A stretch of 64,000 nucleotides of DNA, taken from assembly GCF_019703515.2 (NCBI RefSeq), contig NC_059372.1:17574492-17638491 (forward strand), given 5' to 3'. This DNA is from Myxocyprinus asiaticus. Lineage: Eukaryota > Chordata > Actinopteri > Cypriniformes > Catostomidae. Below, in pieces: positions 55,881 to 64,000 of the stretch (position 1 is its first letter; each line of letters starts with the position of its first letter). The position numbers and the translations under genes are program-made. The notes under the pieces were generated by a model. It was not told where the DNA came from. It searched no databases and worked only from the letters and a program-made list of their open reading frames with translations.

Positions 55881-56270
55881 GAAACACTCCGGTCCCCAAC
55901 CACACCGCCATTCTGTCCTTGGCCAGCTGGGCAGCGGTCCTCTACGACGTCAGGCAATGGCACTGGACCTGGCCTCCTGGTGGATGGTAGCGAGCTCCTC
56001 CGCATCCTGGCTGATGTCAGCGGCACCTCTGCCTCCCGGCGGATGGCAGCGAGCTCCCCCGCCACCTGCCACTACAGTAGTGGCTCCTCCACCCTCTAGC
56101 GACCGGCAACGGGCTCCTCCGCCTTCAGGTGAACCGCTCCAGTACCACCGTATCATACCTCCTCGGCGTCGCGACACTCCCCCAGCGGCGAGGGCTTTTC
56201 TGAAGGCGCATCTTCCTCCTATCCCGGGTTCAGCACCACTGTGGCAGACTCTGCCTTCCCTACCAAGGGG

Positions 56271-56487
56271 GAAGCAGGAACCTGAGGGAACAATCAACAG
56301 AACTTTAATTTCAAACTAAAATGTAAACAGTACAACAAACAAAGACGCACACACAGTTTTGTGAGTCTCTCTCTCTCTCCCAAACTGGCATCTCCGGCTC
56401 GTCCTTATCCCCCTCCCGGCAGATTAGGACGATTTAGCGCCGGGGCGTGCATCCTCACGGCCTGGCCACGCCCTCCTCCTCGTCACA
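56271..56487 (-). repeat. Right LTR (5' LTR) of the short element, inner end diverged
   Basis: The outer 200 bp matches the left LTR at roughly 80-85% by eye. The inner end (about 56271-56300) does not align, so the boundary is approximate; this suggests recombination or an older age than the gypsy copy. Confidence 0.6.
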
Positions 56488-56602
56488 ACATTTTTCTAGC
56501 ATTTTACAAACATTAAATGGAAAGTTATGGCCTACATTTTTACGAGACTAACGGCCACAATTTTTGCAGTTCGTCACACTCATGTTTGGTATTGTAGACA
56601 TA

Positions 56603-57020
56603 CAGTACTTTGCAAAAGTCTTAGGCACATAAGATGTTTCACAAAAACATTTGTCTTAAAATGGTTATTTAAATCTTCAGCTTTAGTGTGTCAATAGAAA
56701 ATATACATTTTAGACCCCAAAACATTCTTTTTGCGAATAGAATAGAATAGAAGAACAGGGAGCCCTGCAACAGATGGCATGGCCCCTACAGAGCCCCCCA
56801 CAGAACATCGAGTCAGTCTGGGATTACATGAAGAGACAGAAGCAATTGAGACAGCCTAAATAGATAGAAGAACTGTGGTGAATTCTCCAAGAAGCTTGGA
56901 ACATCCTATCTGCCAACAACCAAGAAAAACTATGTTGATTATATGTTGATTATATGTATACAGGAACATTCCAAAAGCTTTTTCAAAACATATTTTTCAA
57001 AATAAAGGCTTAACTGGATT
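56603..57020 (+). mobile_element. Internally deleted Tc1-like element
   Basis: TA then CAGTACTTTGCAAAAGTCTT (56603), a known Tc1-family terminus. After about 140 bp the sequence jumps to transposase C-terminal code (56752-56870): PCNRWHGPYRAP in decayed form, then ESVWDYMKRQKQLRQPK. The catalytic Glu position is decayed (N-I-E-S is readable). The right TIR is not found. It contains (ATAGA)n-like AGAATAGAATAGAATAG near 56737. Confidence 0.7.
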
Positions 57021-57701
57021 ATGGATCTTAATTGGAAAATGATGTGCATGTACTGTATGTGGTCACTATCAGTCACATAGCTCACCTTTATTTGTATTCT
57101 GGCCACAGTTTTGTTTTATTAATGATGAAAAGAGGATAATCGTTGATGTCCTGAGCAGCATTATTAACAGCTTAAAACATGTGACATCGATTTGCAAATA
57201 TTGTTCCAAAGCTAATAGTTCAATGTAAATGAATGAACAAATCAATCAAGTAGATGACTGATTGTGAGATAATGTAAAGACACACCCCACATTAAACATT
57301 CTGTCAACCAGAGCTCCACAGACATGCTCAGCTCCACATGACATGTAGTTTGTTCTCATCACAACAGTGTTTTCTGGTCACTGTCACTATACTTGTAGAT
57401 AGTTACTGCAAATATTGTTATTGGCTCAAAAATTAGGATTTACTTTGCTGCCAACATTTGTTTCTAGCCCCACCACAAAAAATACTACAGTTTATGTATA
57501 GCAATGTATTTTTTATGTGCCATAAAAAAATTAAAATATTTTTCATTAAATGTAAAGTTTTCTTTGCAAAAAAAAAAAAGAAAAAAAAAAAAAAAGAAAA
57601 GCATGTATTTTGTATAACTCTATGACTTTATATAAATTCATAAACTCACTTTTTGCTGGAAAACAATGACATATGATACAAAACATTACTGACTGGATTA
57701 C
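57021..57701. other. Unassigned AT-rich stretch
   Basis: No gene or known repeat except A-rich runs at 57569-57600. Confidence 0.5.
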
Positions 57702-57932
57702 ACACTCACTGAGCACTTTATTAGGAACACCTGTTCACCTGTGGCAGCAGTGCAATGCATAAAATAATGCAGATATGGGTCAGGAGCTTCAGTTAATGTT
57801 CACATCAACAATCAGAATGGGGAAAAAATGTGATCTCAGTGATTTCAACCGTGGCATGATTGTTGTTGCCTGATGGGCTGGTTTAATTATTTCTGTAACT
57901 GCTGATCTCCTGGGATTTTCACGCACAACATT

Positions 57933-57940
57933 CTCTAGAG
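57933..57940. repeat. hAT 8-bp target duplication, left
   Basis: CTCTAGAG; the right counterpart CTCTAGAA is at 62497-62504 (7 of 8). Confidence 0.85.
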
Positions 57941-58051
57941 CAGACCTGGGCAATTTATGGCCCGTGGGCCGGATCCGGCCCTCCACATGGTTTAATCTGG
58001 CCCGCGGCTCATTTATCCTAAAAGCGTTTTTTTTCTCCATTGGATATTTCA

Positions 58052-58231
58052 GTTCCCTGTCTGTCACTCACTCGACATTGTGTCGATGTAGTGACACTAG
58101 GGGTTCGATCTTGAGAGCCCCAATCACCTTTGCTTAAAATAGAAAAAGCCAATGAAAGTTGGCGAGTGGATTTTGCATGCCACTCTCTGCCCCGGACATA
58201 CGGGTATAAAAGGAGATGGTGTACAACACTC
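58052..58231 (+). repeat. DIRS left inverted terminal repeat
   Basis: GTTCCCTGTCTGTCACTCAC at the outer end; inner landmarks GGACATACGGGTATAAAAGG (TATA-like TATAAAA at 58204-58210) suggest the promoter lies here. Confidence 0.9.
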
Positions 58232-58699
58232 TTTTTTCTTCTGAGCCGAACGCATGTGTTTTCGTCGCTATCACCAACGCTTACGTTGCTGGATTTACGG
58301 CACATATCAGCTGTCACCCTCACACGGTCGAGTGTTGTGCTTCCCCTGGGCTCTTTGGCGGCCGAGTCTACAGGTGCAAAAGAGTATATTCCAAAGAGTA
58401 TATTTTCTAAAAGACCTCGCACGAACGATTGGCGTCTTCTTAAAGATGGCCTTTCGCCTTTGTGCTACTGGATGTGGCCATTATCTCTCCCCACTGGATA
58501 GCCATGAAGTCTCGAGTGCTTGGGGTGACAGCACGCCGAGGCAGCTTTTGTGGAGGGGTCATGTTCTCATTGCGAGAACATGCCCATGAGAACGTTGCGG
58601 TTGTGGCTCACTTCCTTCTTCGTGAAGCAAGGAGCCACCGTGGATGCTTCCCAACCCGGTCCGTCCTGGGCTGAAACTCAGGTGGCCGGGTCGGCGATC

Positions 58700-59190
58700 T
58701 GGATGTGGACATGGGAGCGTTTCCGCAGGCTCAGCCCCCATGGACCTCCCATCCCCCAGCACGCTCGTTCTACCTGGAAGAGCTGTTGAGCGATGCAGGC
58801 GGATTTATTGTCTCGATCTTGGCTCGTTACGAGGATGAGATATTGGTCGCAGCATCGGAGGGTGGGCTTCTGCTTTCGGAAGCAGACGAATCTTCTGAGC
58901 TCCCGCTCACGGGCGGTAGAGCTCAGGATGAGGCCCTGGGCCAGACCTGTGCAAGAGCGGCACCTGTGGCTCAACCTTGCGGAGATTCGTGATGCCGAAA
59001 GGTTCACTTTCTCAATGCGCCCATCTCCCAAGGGGGGCTTTTTTGGCGACACTTTTGAGGACTTCGCCCATCAGTTCTCGACGGTGAGGAAGCAGACCGT
59101 GGTGATCAAACACATCTTGCCACGGCGCAACTCAGCCGCCTTCAGGCCTCCGAAGTCTTGTGCCCCATCTGCTTCTCACCAGGGCCACCC
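58700..59190 (+). pseudogene. DIRS gag-like (ORF1) remnant
   Basis: Broken across two frames. 58705-58992 has SFYLEELLSDAGGFIVSIL and QPCGDS. 58793-59332 (179 codons) has the C-terminal part: RDAERFTFSMRPSPKGGFFG then FEDFAHQFSTVRKQTVVIKH and PRRNSAAFRPP. This is typical of fish DIRS ORF1 C-termini. The N-terminal half is lost or unreadable. Confidence 0.75.
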
Positions 59191-60105
59191 TCCTGTGGTG
59201 GCGGCCCAGGATCCCGCACCATCGGAGCCCCTTTGGTCTGTCCCTGTCCCCTCGCGTCTTTACCAAGGTCATAGAGGCTGCCCTGGCCCCGCTAAGGGAG
59301 AAGGGCATATGCATTCTCAATTATCTCGATGACTGGATAATCCTAGCTCACTCGCGAGATATATTGTTTGCGCACACGGACCTTGTGCTTCAGCACCTCG
59401 ACCGACTTGGGCTTCAGGTCAACTGGGAGAAGAGCAAGCTCTCCCCTGCGCAGAGCATCTCTTTTCTCAGGCAGAAGGTAGCGGTGCCAGTGAAACAATT
59501 TCAGAGGCTCCTGGGGCATATGGCATCCTCGGCGGCGGTTCTCCCCCTCGGGTTGATGCATATGAGACCGCTTCAGCATTGGCTACAGACTCGAGTCCCG
59601 AGGTGGGCATGGCGCGACGGCACCCAGCGTGTGACTATCACACCACAGTGCCATCAGACTTTCAGCCCTTGGTCGGACCTGGCATTTCTAAGGGCAGGCG
59701 TTCCCTTAGAGCATATCTCAAGGTGCGTTGTGGTTATGACAGACACCTCGAAGTCGGGCTGCGGCGCCGTGTGCAATGGGCAAGCTGTATCGGGGCTCTG
59801 GACAGTCCAATGGCACATCAGCTGCTTAGAGTTGCTGGCAGTATTGCTGGTCCTGCGGAGGCTTTCGACCGTTGATTCAGGGCAAGCATGTGTTGGTCCG
59901 GACTGACAACACAGCGACTGTGGTGTACATAAACCGCCAAGTCCAACCAGACTTGGTTCTCAGATCTGATGCTCCTGGCAGTAGCCCCTCCCTGGCGCAT
60001 TCCCCTGAGGCAGGGCCTTCTCACTCAGGGGCAGGGCAGGCTCCAGCACCCATGGCCAGACCTCTGGAACCTCCACGTCTGGCTCCTGGACGCCAGCGGT
60101 GGTAA
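59160..60105 (+). pseudogene. DIRS reverse transcriptase-RNase H, N-terminally deleted
   Basis: Frame 59160-59906 (248 codons). After about 22 residues carried over from ORF1 (HQGHPPVVAA region in the neighbouring frame), RT begins abruptly at FGLSLSPRVFTK (motif B, residues 25-36). Catalytic YLDD follows at 55-58, then the connection domain. RNase H starts near residue 190 with MTDTSKSGCGAV (D195) and E224 in CLELLAVLL. A frameshift near 59880 moves the rest, LVRTDNTATVVYINR, to frame 59872-60105. RT motifs before B, including the first catalytic Asp, are absent because gag and RT are joined by a deletion near 59210-59230. Confidence 0.88.
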
Positions 60106-60470
60106 ATACGATCACTCAGGCCAGAGCCCCTTCCACGAGGCAGCTGTATGCCTTGAAGTGGCGTCTCTTCGTGAACTGGTGTTCTTCCCGTGGGGAAGAC
60201 CCACAGAGGTGCGCGGTCAGGTCTGTGCTGTCTTTCCTACAGGAAGGGCTGGAGAGACGGCTGTCTCCCTCTACCCTGAAGGTGTACGTGGCTGCTATAG
60301 CAGCGTATCACGATACACTGGATGGGAGACACTCACGACAGCACAACCTGATCACCAGGTTCCTCAAAGGCATGAGGAGGTTGAATCCTCCTAGACCGTG
60401 CCTGATTCCCTCTTGGGATCTCTCTGTGGTCCTACCTGCCCTACCTGCCCCACCCTGGACACCTCTTTAA
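60099..60470 (+). pseudogene. DIRS tyrosine recombinase, N-terminal core only
   Basis: 123 codons: ITQARAPSTRQLYALKWRLF (SAM-like core-binding start), LSFLQEGLERRLSPSTLKVY (about residues 44-63), AAIAAYHDTLDG and LITRFLKGMRRLNPPRP. The catalytic domain carrying the R-H-x-R-Y residues is missing; the frame ends after about ten residues of unrelated sequence at 60470. In intact DIRS this enzyme integrates a circular cDNA. Confidence 0.85.
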
Positions 60471-61097
60471 GTCTTAAGCACTGTTCGGTGATGAACTCGG
60501 CAGAGGAGTGATGCCACCTGGCCCAGTACTCGTGGTATGCCCCTTTTGAGGTGAGCCCGTGTACTCGGGCTCAGTGCTCCATACGTGGTGATTCCCCTCT
60601 TGGTAATCCTGTGTGATGCGTTTCCACTGTTCGGTTTCCCCTCAGGTGAACCCTGTGTTTCCCCTCATCAGAGCTTCGCTCTGCTTCGGCCACTGTTGCT
60701 GTGTACCCTCTCTGTAGATAGGGTCCTCCCAGTGGCATCATTCCATATGTGAACTTCCCCATTGGTAAGTCCATGTGAGGTATTCTCTACATGTTAACCT
60801 CCCTCTGGTAGGATGTGGTCTCCATAGTACCCTCCCTCCTGGAGAGGGAAGAGCACTTCCCAGCGTTATTCTAGAAGGTGCTCGGCGGGAAATTGCATAA
60901 CAGCAAATATCAGGAAATGCCACCGCCTGTAGCCTCCCTGGGTAGTCCCCCCTTAACGGGACTAGGGAGATGCCTTACCTAACTCGCTGGAAGGTCACAA
61001 CATGATCAAGCGCTTGCTGTGAGGCATGCAGCAGCTTGCCTGTGTCCACTCTTCCATACCTCGTGACATGGCTCAGCGCCTACGGTGTTTCCTATAG
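60471..61097 (+). other. DIRS 3' spacer before the internal complementary region
   Basis: Non-coding, with repeated short words such as CCTCCCTCTGG/CCTCCCTCCTGG and GTGGTATGCCCC. No ORF with a domain. Confidence 0.6.
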
Positions 61098-61208
61098 GAA
61101 CCCCTAGTGTCACTACATCGACACAACGTCGAGTGAGTGACAGAGAGGGAACGTCTAGGTTACTGGTGTAACCTCTGTTCCCTGATGAAGGGAATGAGAC
61201 GTTGTGTC
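61098..61208. repeat. DIRS internal complementary region
   Basis: 61098-61152 is complementary to the left outer end 58052-58106; 61159-61208 is complementary to the right outer end, about 61433-61480. This is the template that joins the ends into a circle in DIRS replication. Confidence 0.9.
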
Positions 61209-61282
61209 CCTCCTGCCACGGCGCTGAACCGGCCGCTGACATGGCCGGGATTCTCTGTCGTCTCCTCAGCATAAATCTGAAT

Positions 61283-61480
61283 GAGTGGTGCACGCCATCT
61301 CCTTTTATACCCGTATGTCCGGGGCGGAGAGTGGCATGCAAATTCCACTTGCCAATTTTCATTGGCCTTTTCTATTTTAAGCAAAGGTGATTGGGGCTCT
61401 CAAGATCGAACCCCTAGTGTCACTACATCGACACAACGTCTCGTTCCCTCCATCAGGGAACAGAGGTTACACCAGTAACA
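61283..61480 (-). repeat. DIRS right inverted terminal repeat
   Basis: GAGTGGTGCACGCCATCTCC...GGTTACACCAGTAAC. Complementary to the left repeat except for the last about 50 bp, which is right-end specific, as expected for split-repeat DIRS ends. Confidence 0.9.
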
Positions 61481-62790
61481 TGGATCTTATCTTGCATTGG
61501 GACCTAACGCACCTCCACAAGCGTTTAACATGCTAAGGGTTGCCAGATAAGAGACACAACATCCCCAATTTGAATTTATACTTGCGCAAATTGGAAATAT
61601 TCTGCCTAATGTTATACTTATTTTGTGCAATCTGGCAACCATGCATGCGACTGCGCTCTTTCTAGCTCTCGCTTTCCCCTTTGAACAAACCTAGCGATCT
61701 CTAGTGCAATATTCTGCTCAAGGAAAAGTGTTATACGGCCACTCTGCGTCCATTCTTGTGGCTGCTTGTGAAATTTGCAGGTAAACCTTCTCAGTGATGA
61801 AATTAAATATAAAAGTAGATCTCGGTATCATTGGCACGTGGAGGGGTAATTATTGACACGCGAGCAAAAGCAAGTGTGAGACAGATATGCATATGCATTT
61901 TTTTTGCAATTTAGAAATGTTGAAGTCCCCTTGCACCTGTATGTTAATATAAATCTTGCCATAATCATTTATCATAGTCATGCAGCCTGTGTTATTCAGT
62001 TGTGTGCTGAATGGAAAGTCAAACCATCGACGAGACCTGCGTCATGACACTTTTAGCATGTAAACAGGTAATGTTTTGAGAATAAAACAAGTAAGCTCAC
62101 GTGCTTTGTGACAAACATTAAAAGTTCTATTTTTTTTATTTTTATTAAAACACCCTGATGTAGAGAGTGTTAAATTGAATAATAAATTACCAGGGGAGTA
62201 GAGATGGTAAAATAAATAATTTTGAATTATGCTAAGCCTTTATTCAGTTTTTTTTAATGCCTGATAGAAAAGTATCTACCTTTGTAGAGTAATACATTAC
62301 TTTAGGCAATTTCAGAATTGTCCCATTATTCACATATACACTTCAGAAAATTGAGTACACAAATATTTCTGGGCTTAAAAGATACAAAAACCAAATCAAT
62401 GCGGAACATTGTATCTCAAAAGGAATACAATGTGGCCCCCTATGCACTACTTAAAGCCCGATGTAGCCCCTTTACCAAAATAGTTGCCCACCCCTACTCT
62501 AGAATTTACTCAGAAAGGTGCCAAAAACAAAAAACATCCAGTGAGCGGCAGTTCTGAGGACGGAAATGCCTTGTTGATGAGAGAAGTCAACGTAGAATGG
62601 CCAGACTGGTTCGAGCTGACAGAAAGGCTACGGTAACTCAGATAACCACTCTGTACAATTGTAGTGAGCAGAATACATCTCAGAATGCACAACATGTCGA
62701 AACTTGAGGTGGATGGGCTACAACAGCAAAAGACCACGTCGGGCACATTATTAGGACCATAGTGTTCCTAATAAAGTTCTCAGCGAGTGT

Positions 62791-64000
62791 ATTTCTCTAC
62801 TCATTCTAATTGATGTTTTTAAGACTATCACAGATTATTCTTACAATTTCAAAAAAAAAATCTCATCTAGGTTAGAAAGCTAGATAATGTTATGTTGATG
62901 ATAAGTTTAAATCAGCAGAAATGGCAACAGCAATGTTCAGTACATCACAGAAAACCAAATGATGGCATAAAAACATACAGTATGTACATGATCAACAACT
63001 ATGATTTTGTGACAACGTAGTACTTTTCCGACAAGACAAGTGACAGTTCTGTCAACTGCCCTGAAACCCTCTTCCACTGGCCCCGGGCCATCTTTATTGT
63101 TGAGCCCTGGAATAAGTTTTATTTGTGTAATAATTGTTATTTCCACAGAGATACTGACTTATGTTACTGGTAAGGAAGTCCTCATCTTATAAAAGTTTTA
63201 CGACGTCTCAGTCCGTAGACCACAAATGATGGTATTTAAAAAAAAAAAAATCTTCTTTTCGGTCATGGAAATGGATTTTCACTCTCTAAAACAATAGAAA
63301 GGAATTGTTTAAGGGGCGATAGACTTTATCGTGTTTAATAAAAAACCCTGACTTTAGTCTGAAGTTTAATTAATAAGGAGCTTAAATCTGTGGGAAGAGG
63401 AGGGAATAGGGTCTTTAAGGGCTACTTATTTTTCCATCTGGGCTATCCTCCAAAAAAACTAGTCAATTAGTCTCTTAAGCTGCAGAGACAAAAACTTTAT
63501 TAGTTCTAGCAAAAAGAATAATGGGTTTAGAAGGTTTTGCTTGAGAGGCAGACAAAAGCCCAAGCTGAATCCTGGGTATTCAGAATTTTTCATTTTCACA
63601 GAATCGTGAAATACCAAGCAGATTATTATGCATGCAAGTGTTTTTTTTTTCTCCGTAATAAAAGGCAGTCGGAAAGAAGGCCTGTCATGGTTTACAGAAA
63701 AAATTAAAGGTGCCATAATGTGTGCTCAAGTAATCATTCAGTTGGATACCTTTGCAAGATGCCAGCTTTGCAATTATGGATTTTTGCATTAACAAACACA
63801 GAGCAACTCCTAAGTAACTCCTTAACTGCCATGGAGGATTGAGCAACGTCTGACCATTCTCTGACAATATTTGTACAATATTTTGTTTAATTCATTGGTA
63901 CGCTGCCAGTCTGTTTAAGGTTTTGGAATCCTTTTGAGATGGGGTATTATGAAGTGTAATTTCAAAATAATTGTCTTCTCAGCAGGATAGCTACATAAAT
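62791..64000. other. Unassigned stretch to window end
   Basis: No transposon landmark or gene recognised. The block 63370-63700 is complex and repeat-free and might be conserved non-coding DNA. The minus frames 63459-63716 and 63685-63867 have no known domain. Confidence 0.4.

Larger units (their letters stand above)
55404..56487 (-). mobile_element. Short non-autonomous LTR element (TRIM/LARD-like)
   Basis: The outer ends are TGTAACAAGG (55404) and CTCGTCACA (56487), flanked by a 5-bp ACATT duplication. Two related terminal blocks share ACAAACAAAGA(T/C)GCACACACA, CCTTATCCCCCTCCC and GGCCACGCCCTCCTCCTC. The 600-bp interior is GC-rich, holds a (GA)n tract, and has open frames in several phases but no gag, protease, RT or integrase motif. 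On the minus strand a purine-rich stretch (GTGGTGGAGGAG) precedes the left LTR, as a polypurine tract should. Confidence 0.75.
55399..56492. repeat. ACATT target duplication of the short LTR element
   Basis: ACATT at 55399-55403 and again at 56488-56492 directly flank the two LTR outer ends. Confidence 0.85.
58052..61480 (+). mobile_element. DIRS-like tyrosine-recombinase retrotransposon, deletion derivative
   Basis: Structure is diagnostic. Inverted terminal repeats lie at 58052-58231 and 61283-61480. An internal complementary region at 61098-61208 contains, side by side, the complement of the left outer end (GTGTCACTACATCGACAC...) and of the right outer end (GGTTACTGGTGTAACCTCTG). Coding remnants between them run in the + direction: gag-like, RT, RNase H and the N-terminus of a tyrosine recombinase. 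No target duplication is expected for this class. It sits inside the hAT element. Deletions have removed part of RT, any methyltransferase domain and the recombinase active site. Confidence 0.92.
57941..62496. mobile_element. hAT-like element, split by a nested DIRS element
   Basis: The ends CAGACCTGGGCAA (57941) and TTGCCCACCCCTA (ending 62496) are imperfect inverted repeats with 8-bp target duplications, the hAT pattern. The left remnant is 111 bp (GGCCCGTGGGCCGGATCCGG). The right remnant 61481-62496 is about 1 kb, AT-rich, with no transposase motif I can read; the 79-codon frame 62318-62557 crosses its edge and is not a gene. Non-autonomous or decayed. Confidence 0.8.
57702..62790 (+). mobile_element. 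Tc1/mariner element (CACTCACTGAGCACTTTATTAGG type), split by a nested hAT
   Basis: The left TIR starts at 57702-57706 with CACTCACTGAGCAC and the right TIR ends CTCAGCGAGTG at 62790, each bordered by TA. Left part 57702-57940 and right part 62497-62790 join to a known 0.5-kb deletion derivative. Reading through, + strand translation gives CDLSDFNRGMIVV and ADLLGFSRTTFSR on the left, and SERQF and RRMARLVRADRKATVTQITTL on the right. This is only the DNA-binding part of a transposase; the DDE domain is missing in this family copy. Confidence 0.9.

Noticed and set aside
55623..56099. 158-codon + frame and overlapping GC-rich frames as a gene
   Set aside because: Long frames in four phases reflect GC-rich, stop-poor composition within an LTR element; no domain is seen.
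58216..58838. Multiple small frames at the DIRS left end as host genes
   Set aside because: They overlap the inverted terminal repeat and leader of the DIRS element and have no domain.
1..64000. A dedicated new biosynthetic, defence or mobile system with working genes
   Set aside because: Every long reading frame that I can identify belongs to a known transposable-element class and is disrupted; the novelty lies in element structure and nesting rather than in a functional gene system.

Overview
This 64 kb window is vertebrate, specifically teleost fish, DNA, most probably from a cypriniform or other otophysan. The evidence is the repertoire of interspersed repeats: several Tc1/mariner families, a Rex1-type LINE, a Tx1/L1-type LINE, a Penelope-like element, a chromodomain Ty3/gypsy element, a DIRS-like tyrosine-recombinase retrotransposon, hAT elements, two tRNA-derived SINE families, and many copies of palindromic MITEs starting TTAAAGGGATAGTTCACCC or TTAAAGGAATATTCC, which I know as typical of carp-like fish. 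Long AT/GT microsatellites fit the same picture. There is no bacterial-type gene organisation and no intact multi-exon host gene. || Host-gene signal is thin. The best candidates are a promoter-like stretch with a probable 5' UTR exon ending in a consensus splice donor (about 9.0-9.47 kb, + strand) and a 61-bp exon-like block with a polypyrimidine tract, AG acceptor, ATG and GT donor (27263-27323, + strand). Together they could be the first exons of one large gene whose introns fill the rest of the window; I cannot name it. Several repeat-free tracts (about 17.6-18.4, 33.0-33.6, 51.6-52.6 and 63.4-63.7 kb) may be conserved non-coding DNA, but this is inference only. || Layout. 0-6.1 kb: Tc1 remnant with an inserted SINE, a giant-armed palindromic MITE, a second Tc1 element with both ends, a deleted Penelope-like element with a hammerhead-like motif, and an internally deleted Tc1. 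6.6-7.6 kb: AT microsatellites, one inside a perfect 33-bp inverted repeat. 8.9-31 kb: presumed promoter, exons and introns sprinkled with MITEs, one hAT MITE with an 8-bp target duplication, and simple repeats. 31.5-36.2 kb: Rex1 3' fragment, Tc1 remnant, MITE fragments and an unassigned repeat-like block. 36.2-45.2 kb: a minus-strand Tx1/L1-type LINE with a large internal ORF2 deletion, split by a young 5.37-kb Ty3/gypsy element (two 521/524-bp LTRs, ACAAC target duplication, gag-protease-RT-RNase H-integrase-chromodomain reading frames broken by a few stops). 45.3-51.3 kb: Tc1, SINE with 15-bp target duplication, MITEs nested in MITEs, and a Rex1 LINE inside a MITE. 53.9-57.0 kb: Tc1 with TA duplication, a short non-autonomous LTR element with an ACATT duplication, another deleted Tc1. 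57.7-62.8 kb: a three-level nest, Tc1 split by hAT split by DIRS. || Nothing here forms a working pathway. The window is best read as intronic or intergenic DNA built by successive waves of transposition, and the nesting order gives a relative chronology: Tc1 before hAT before DIRS; LINE before gypsy; family D MITE before family A MITE; family E before Rex1; family C MITE before Rex1.
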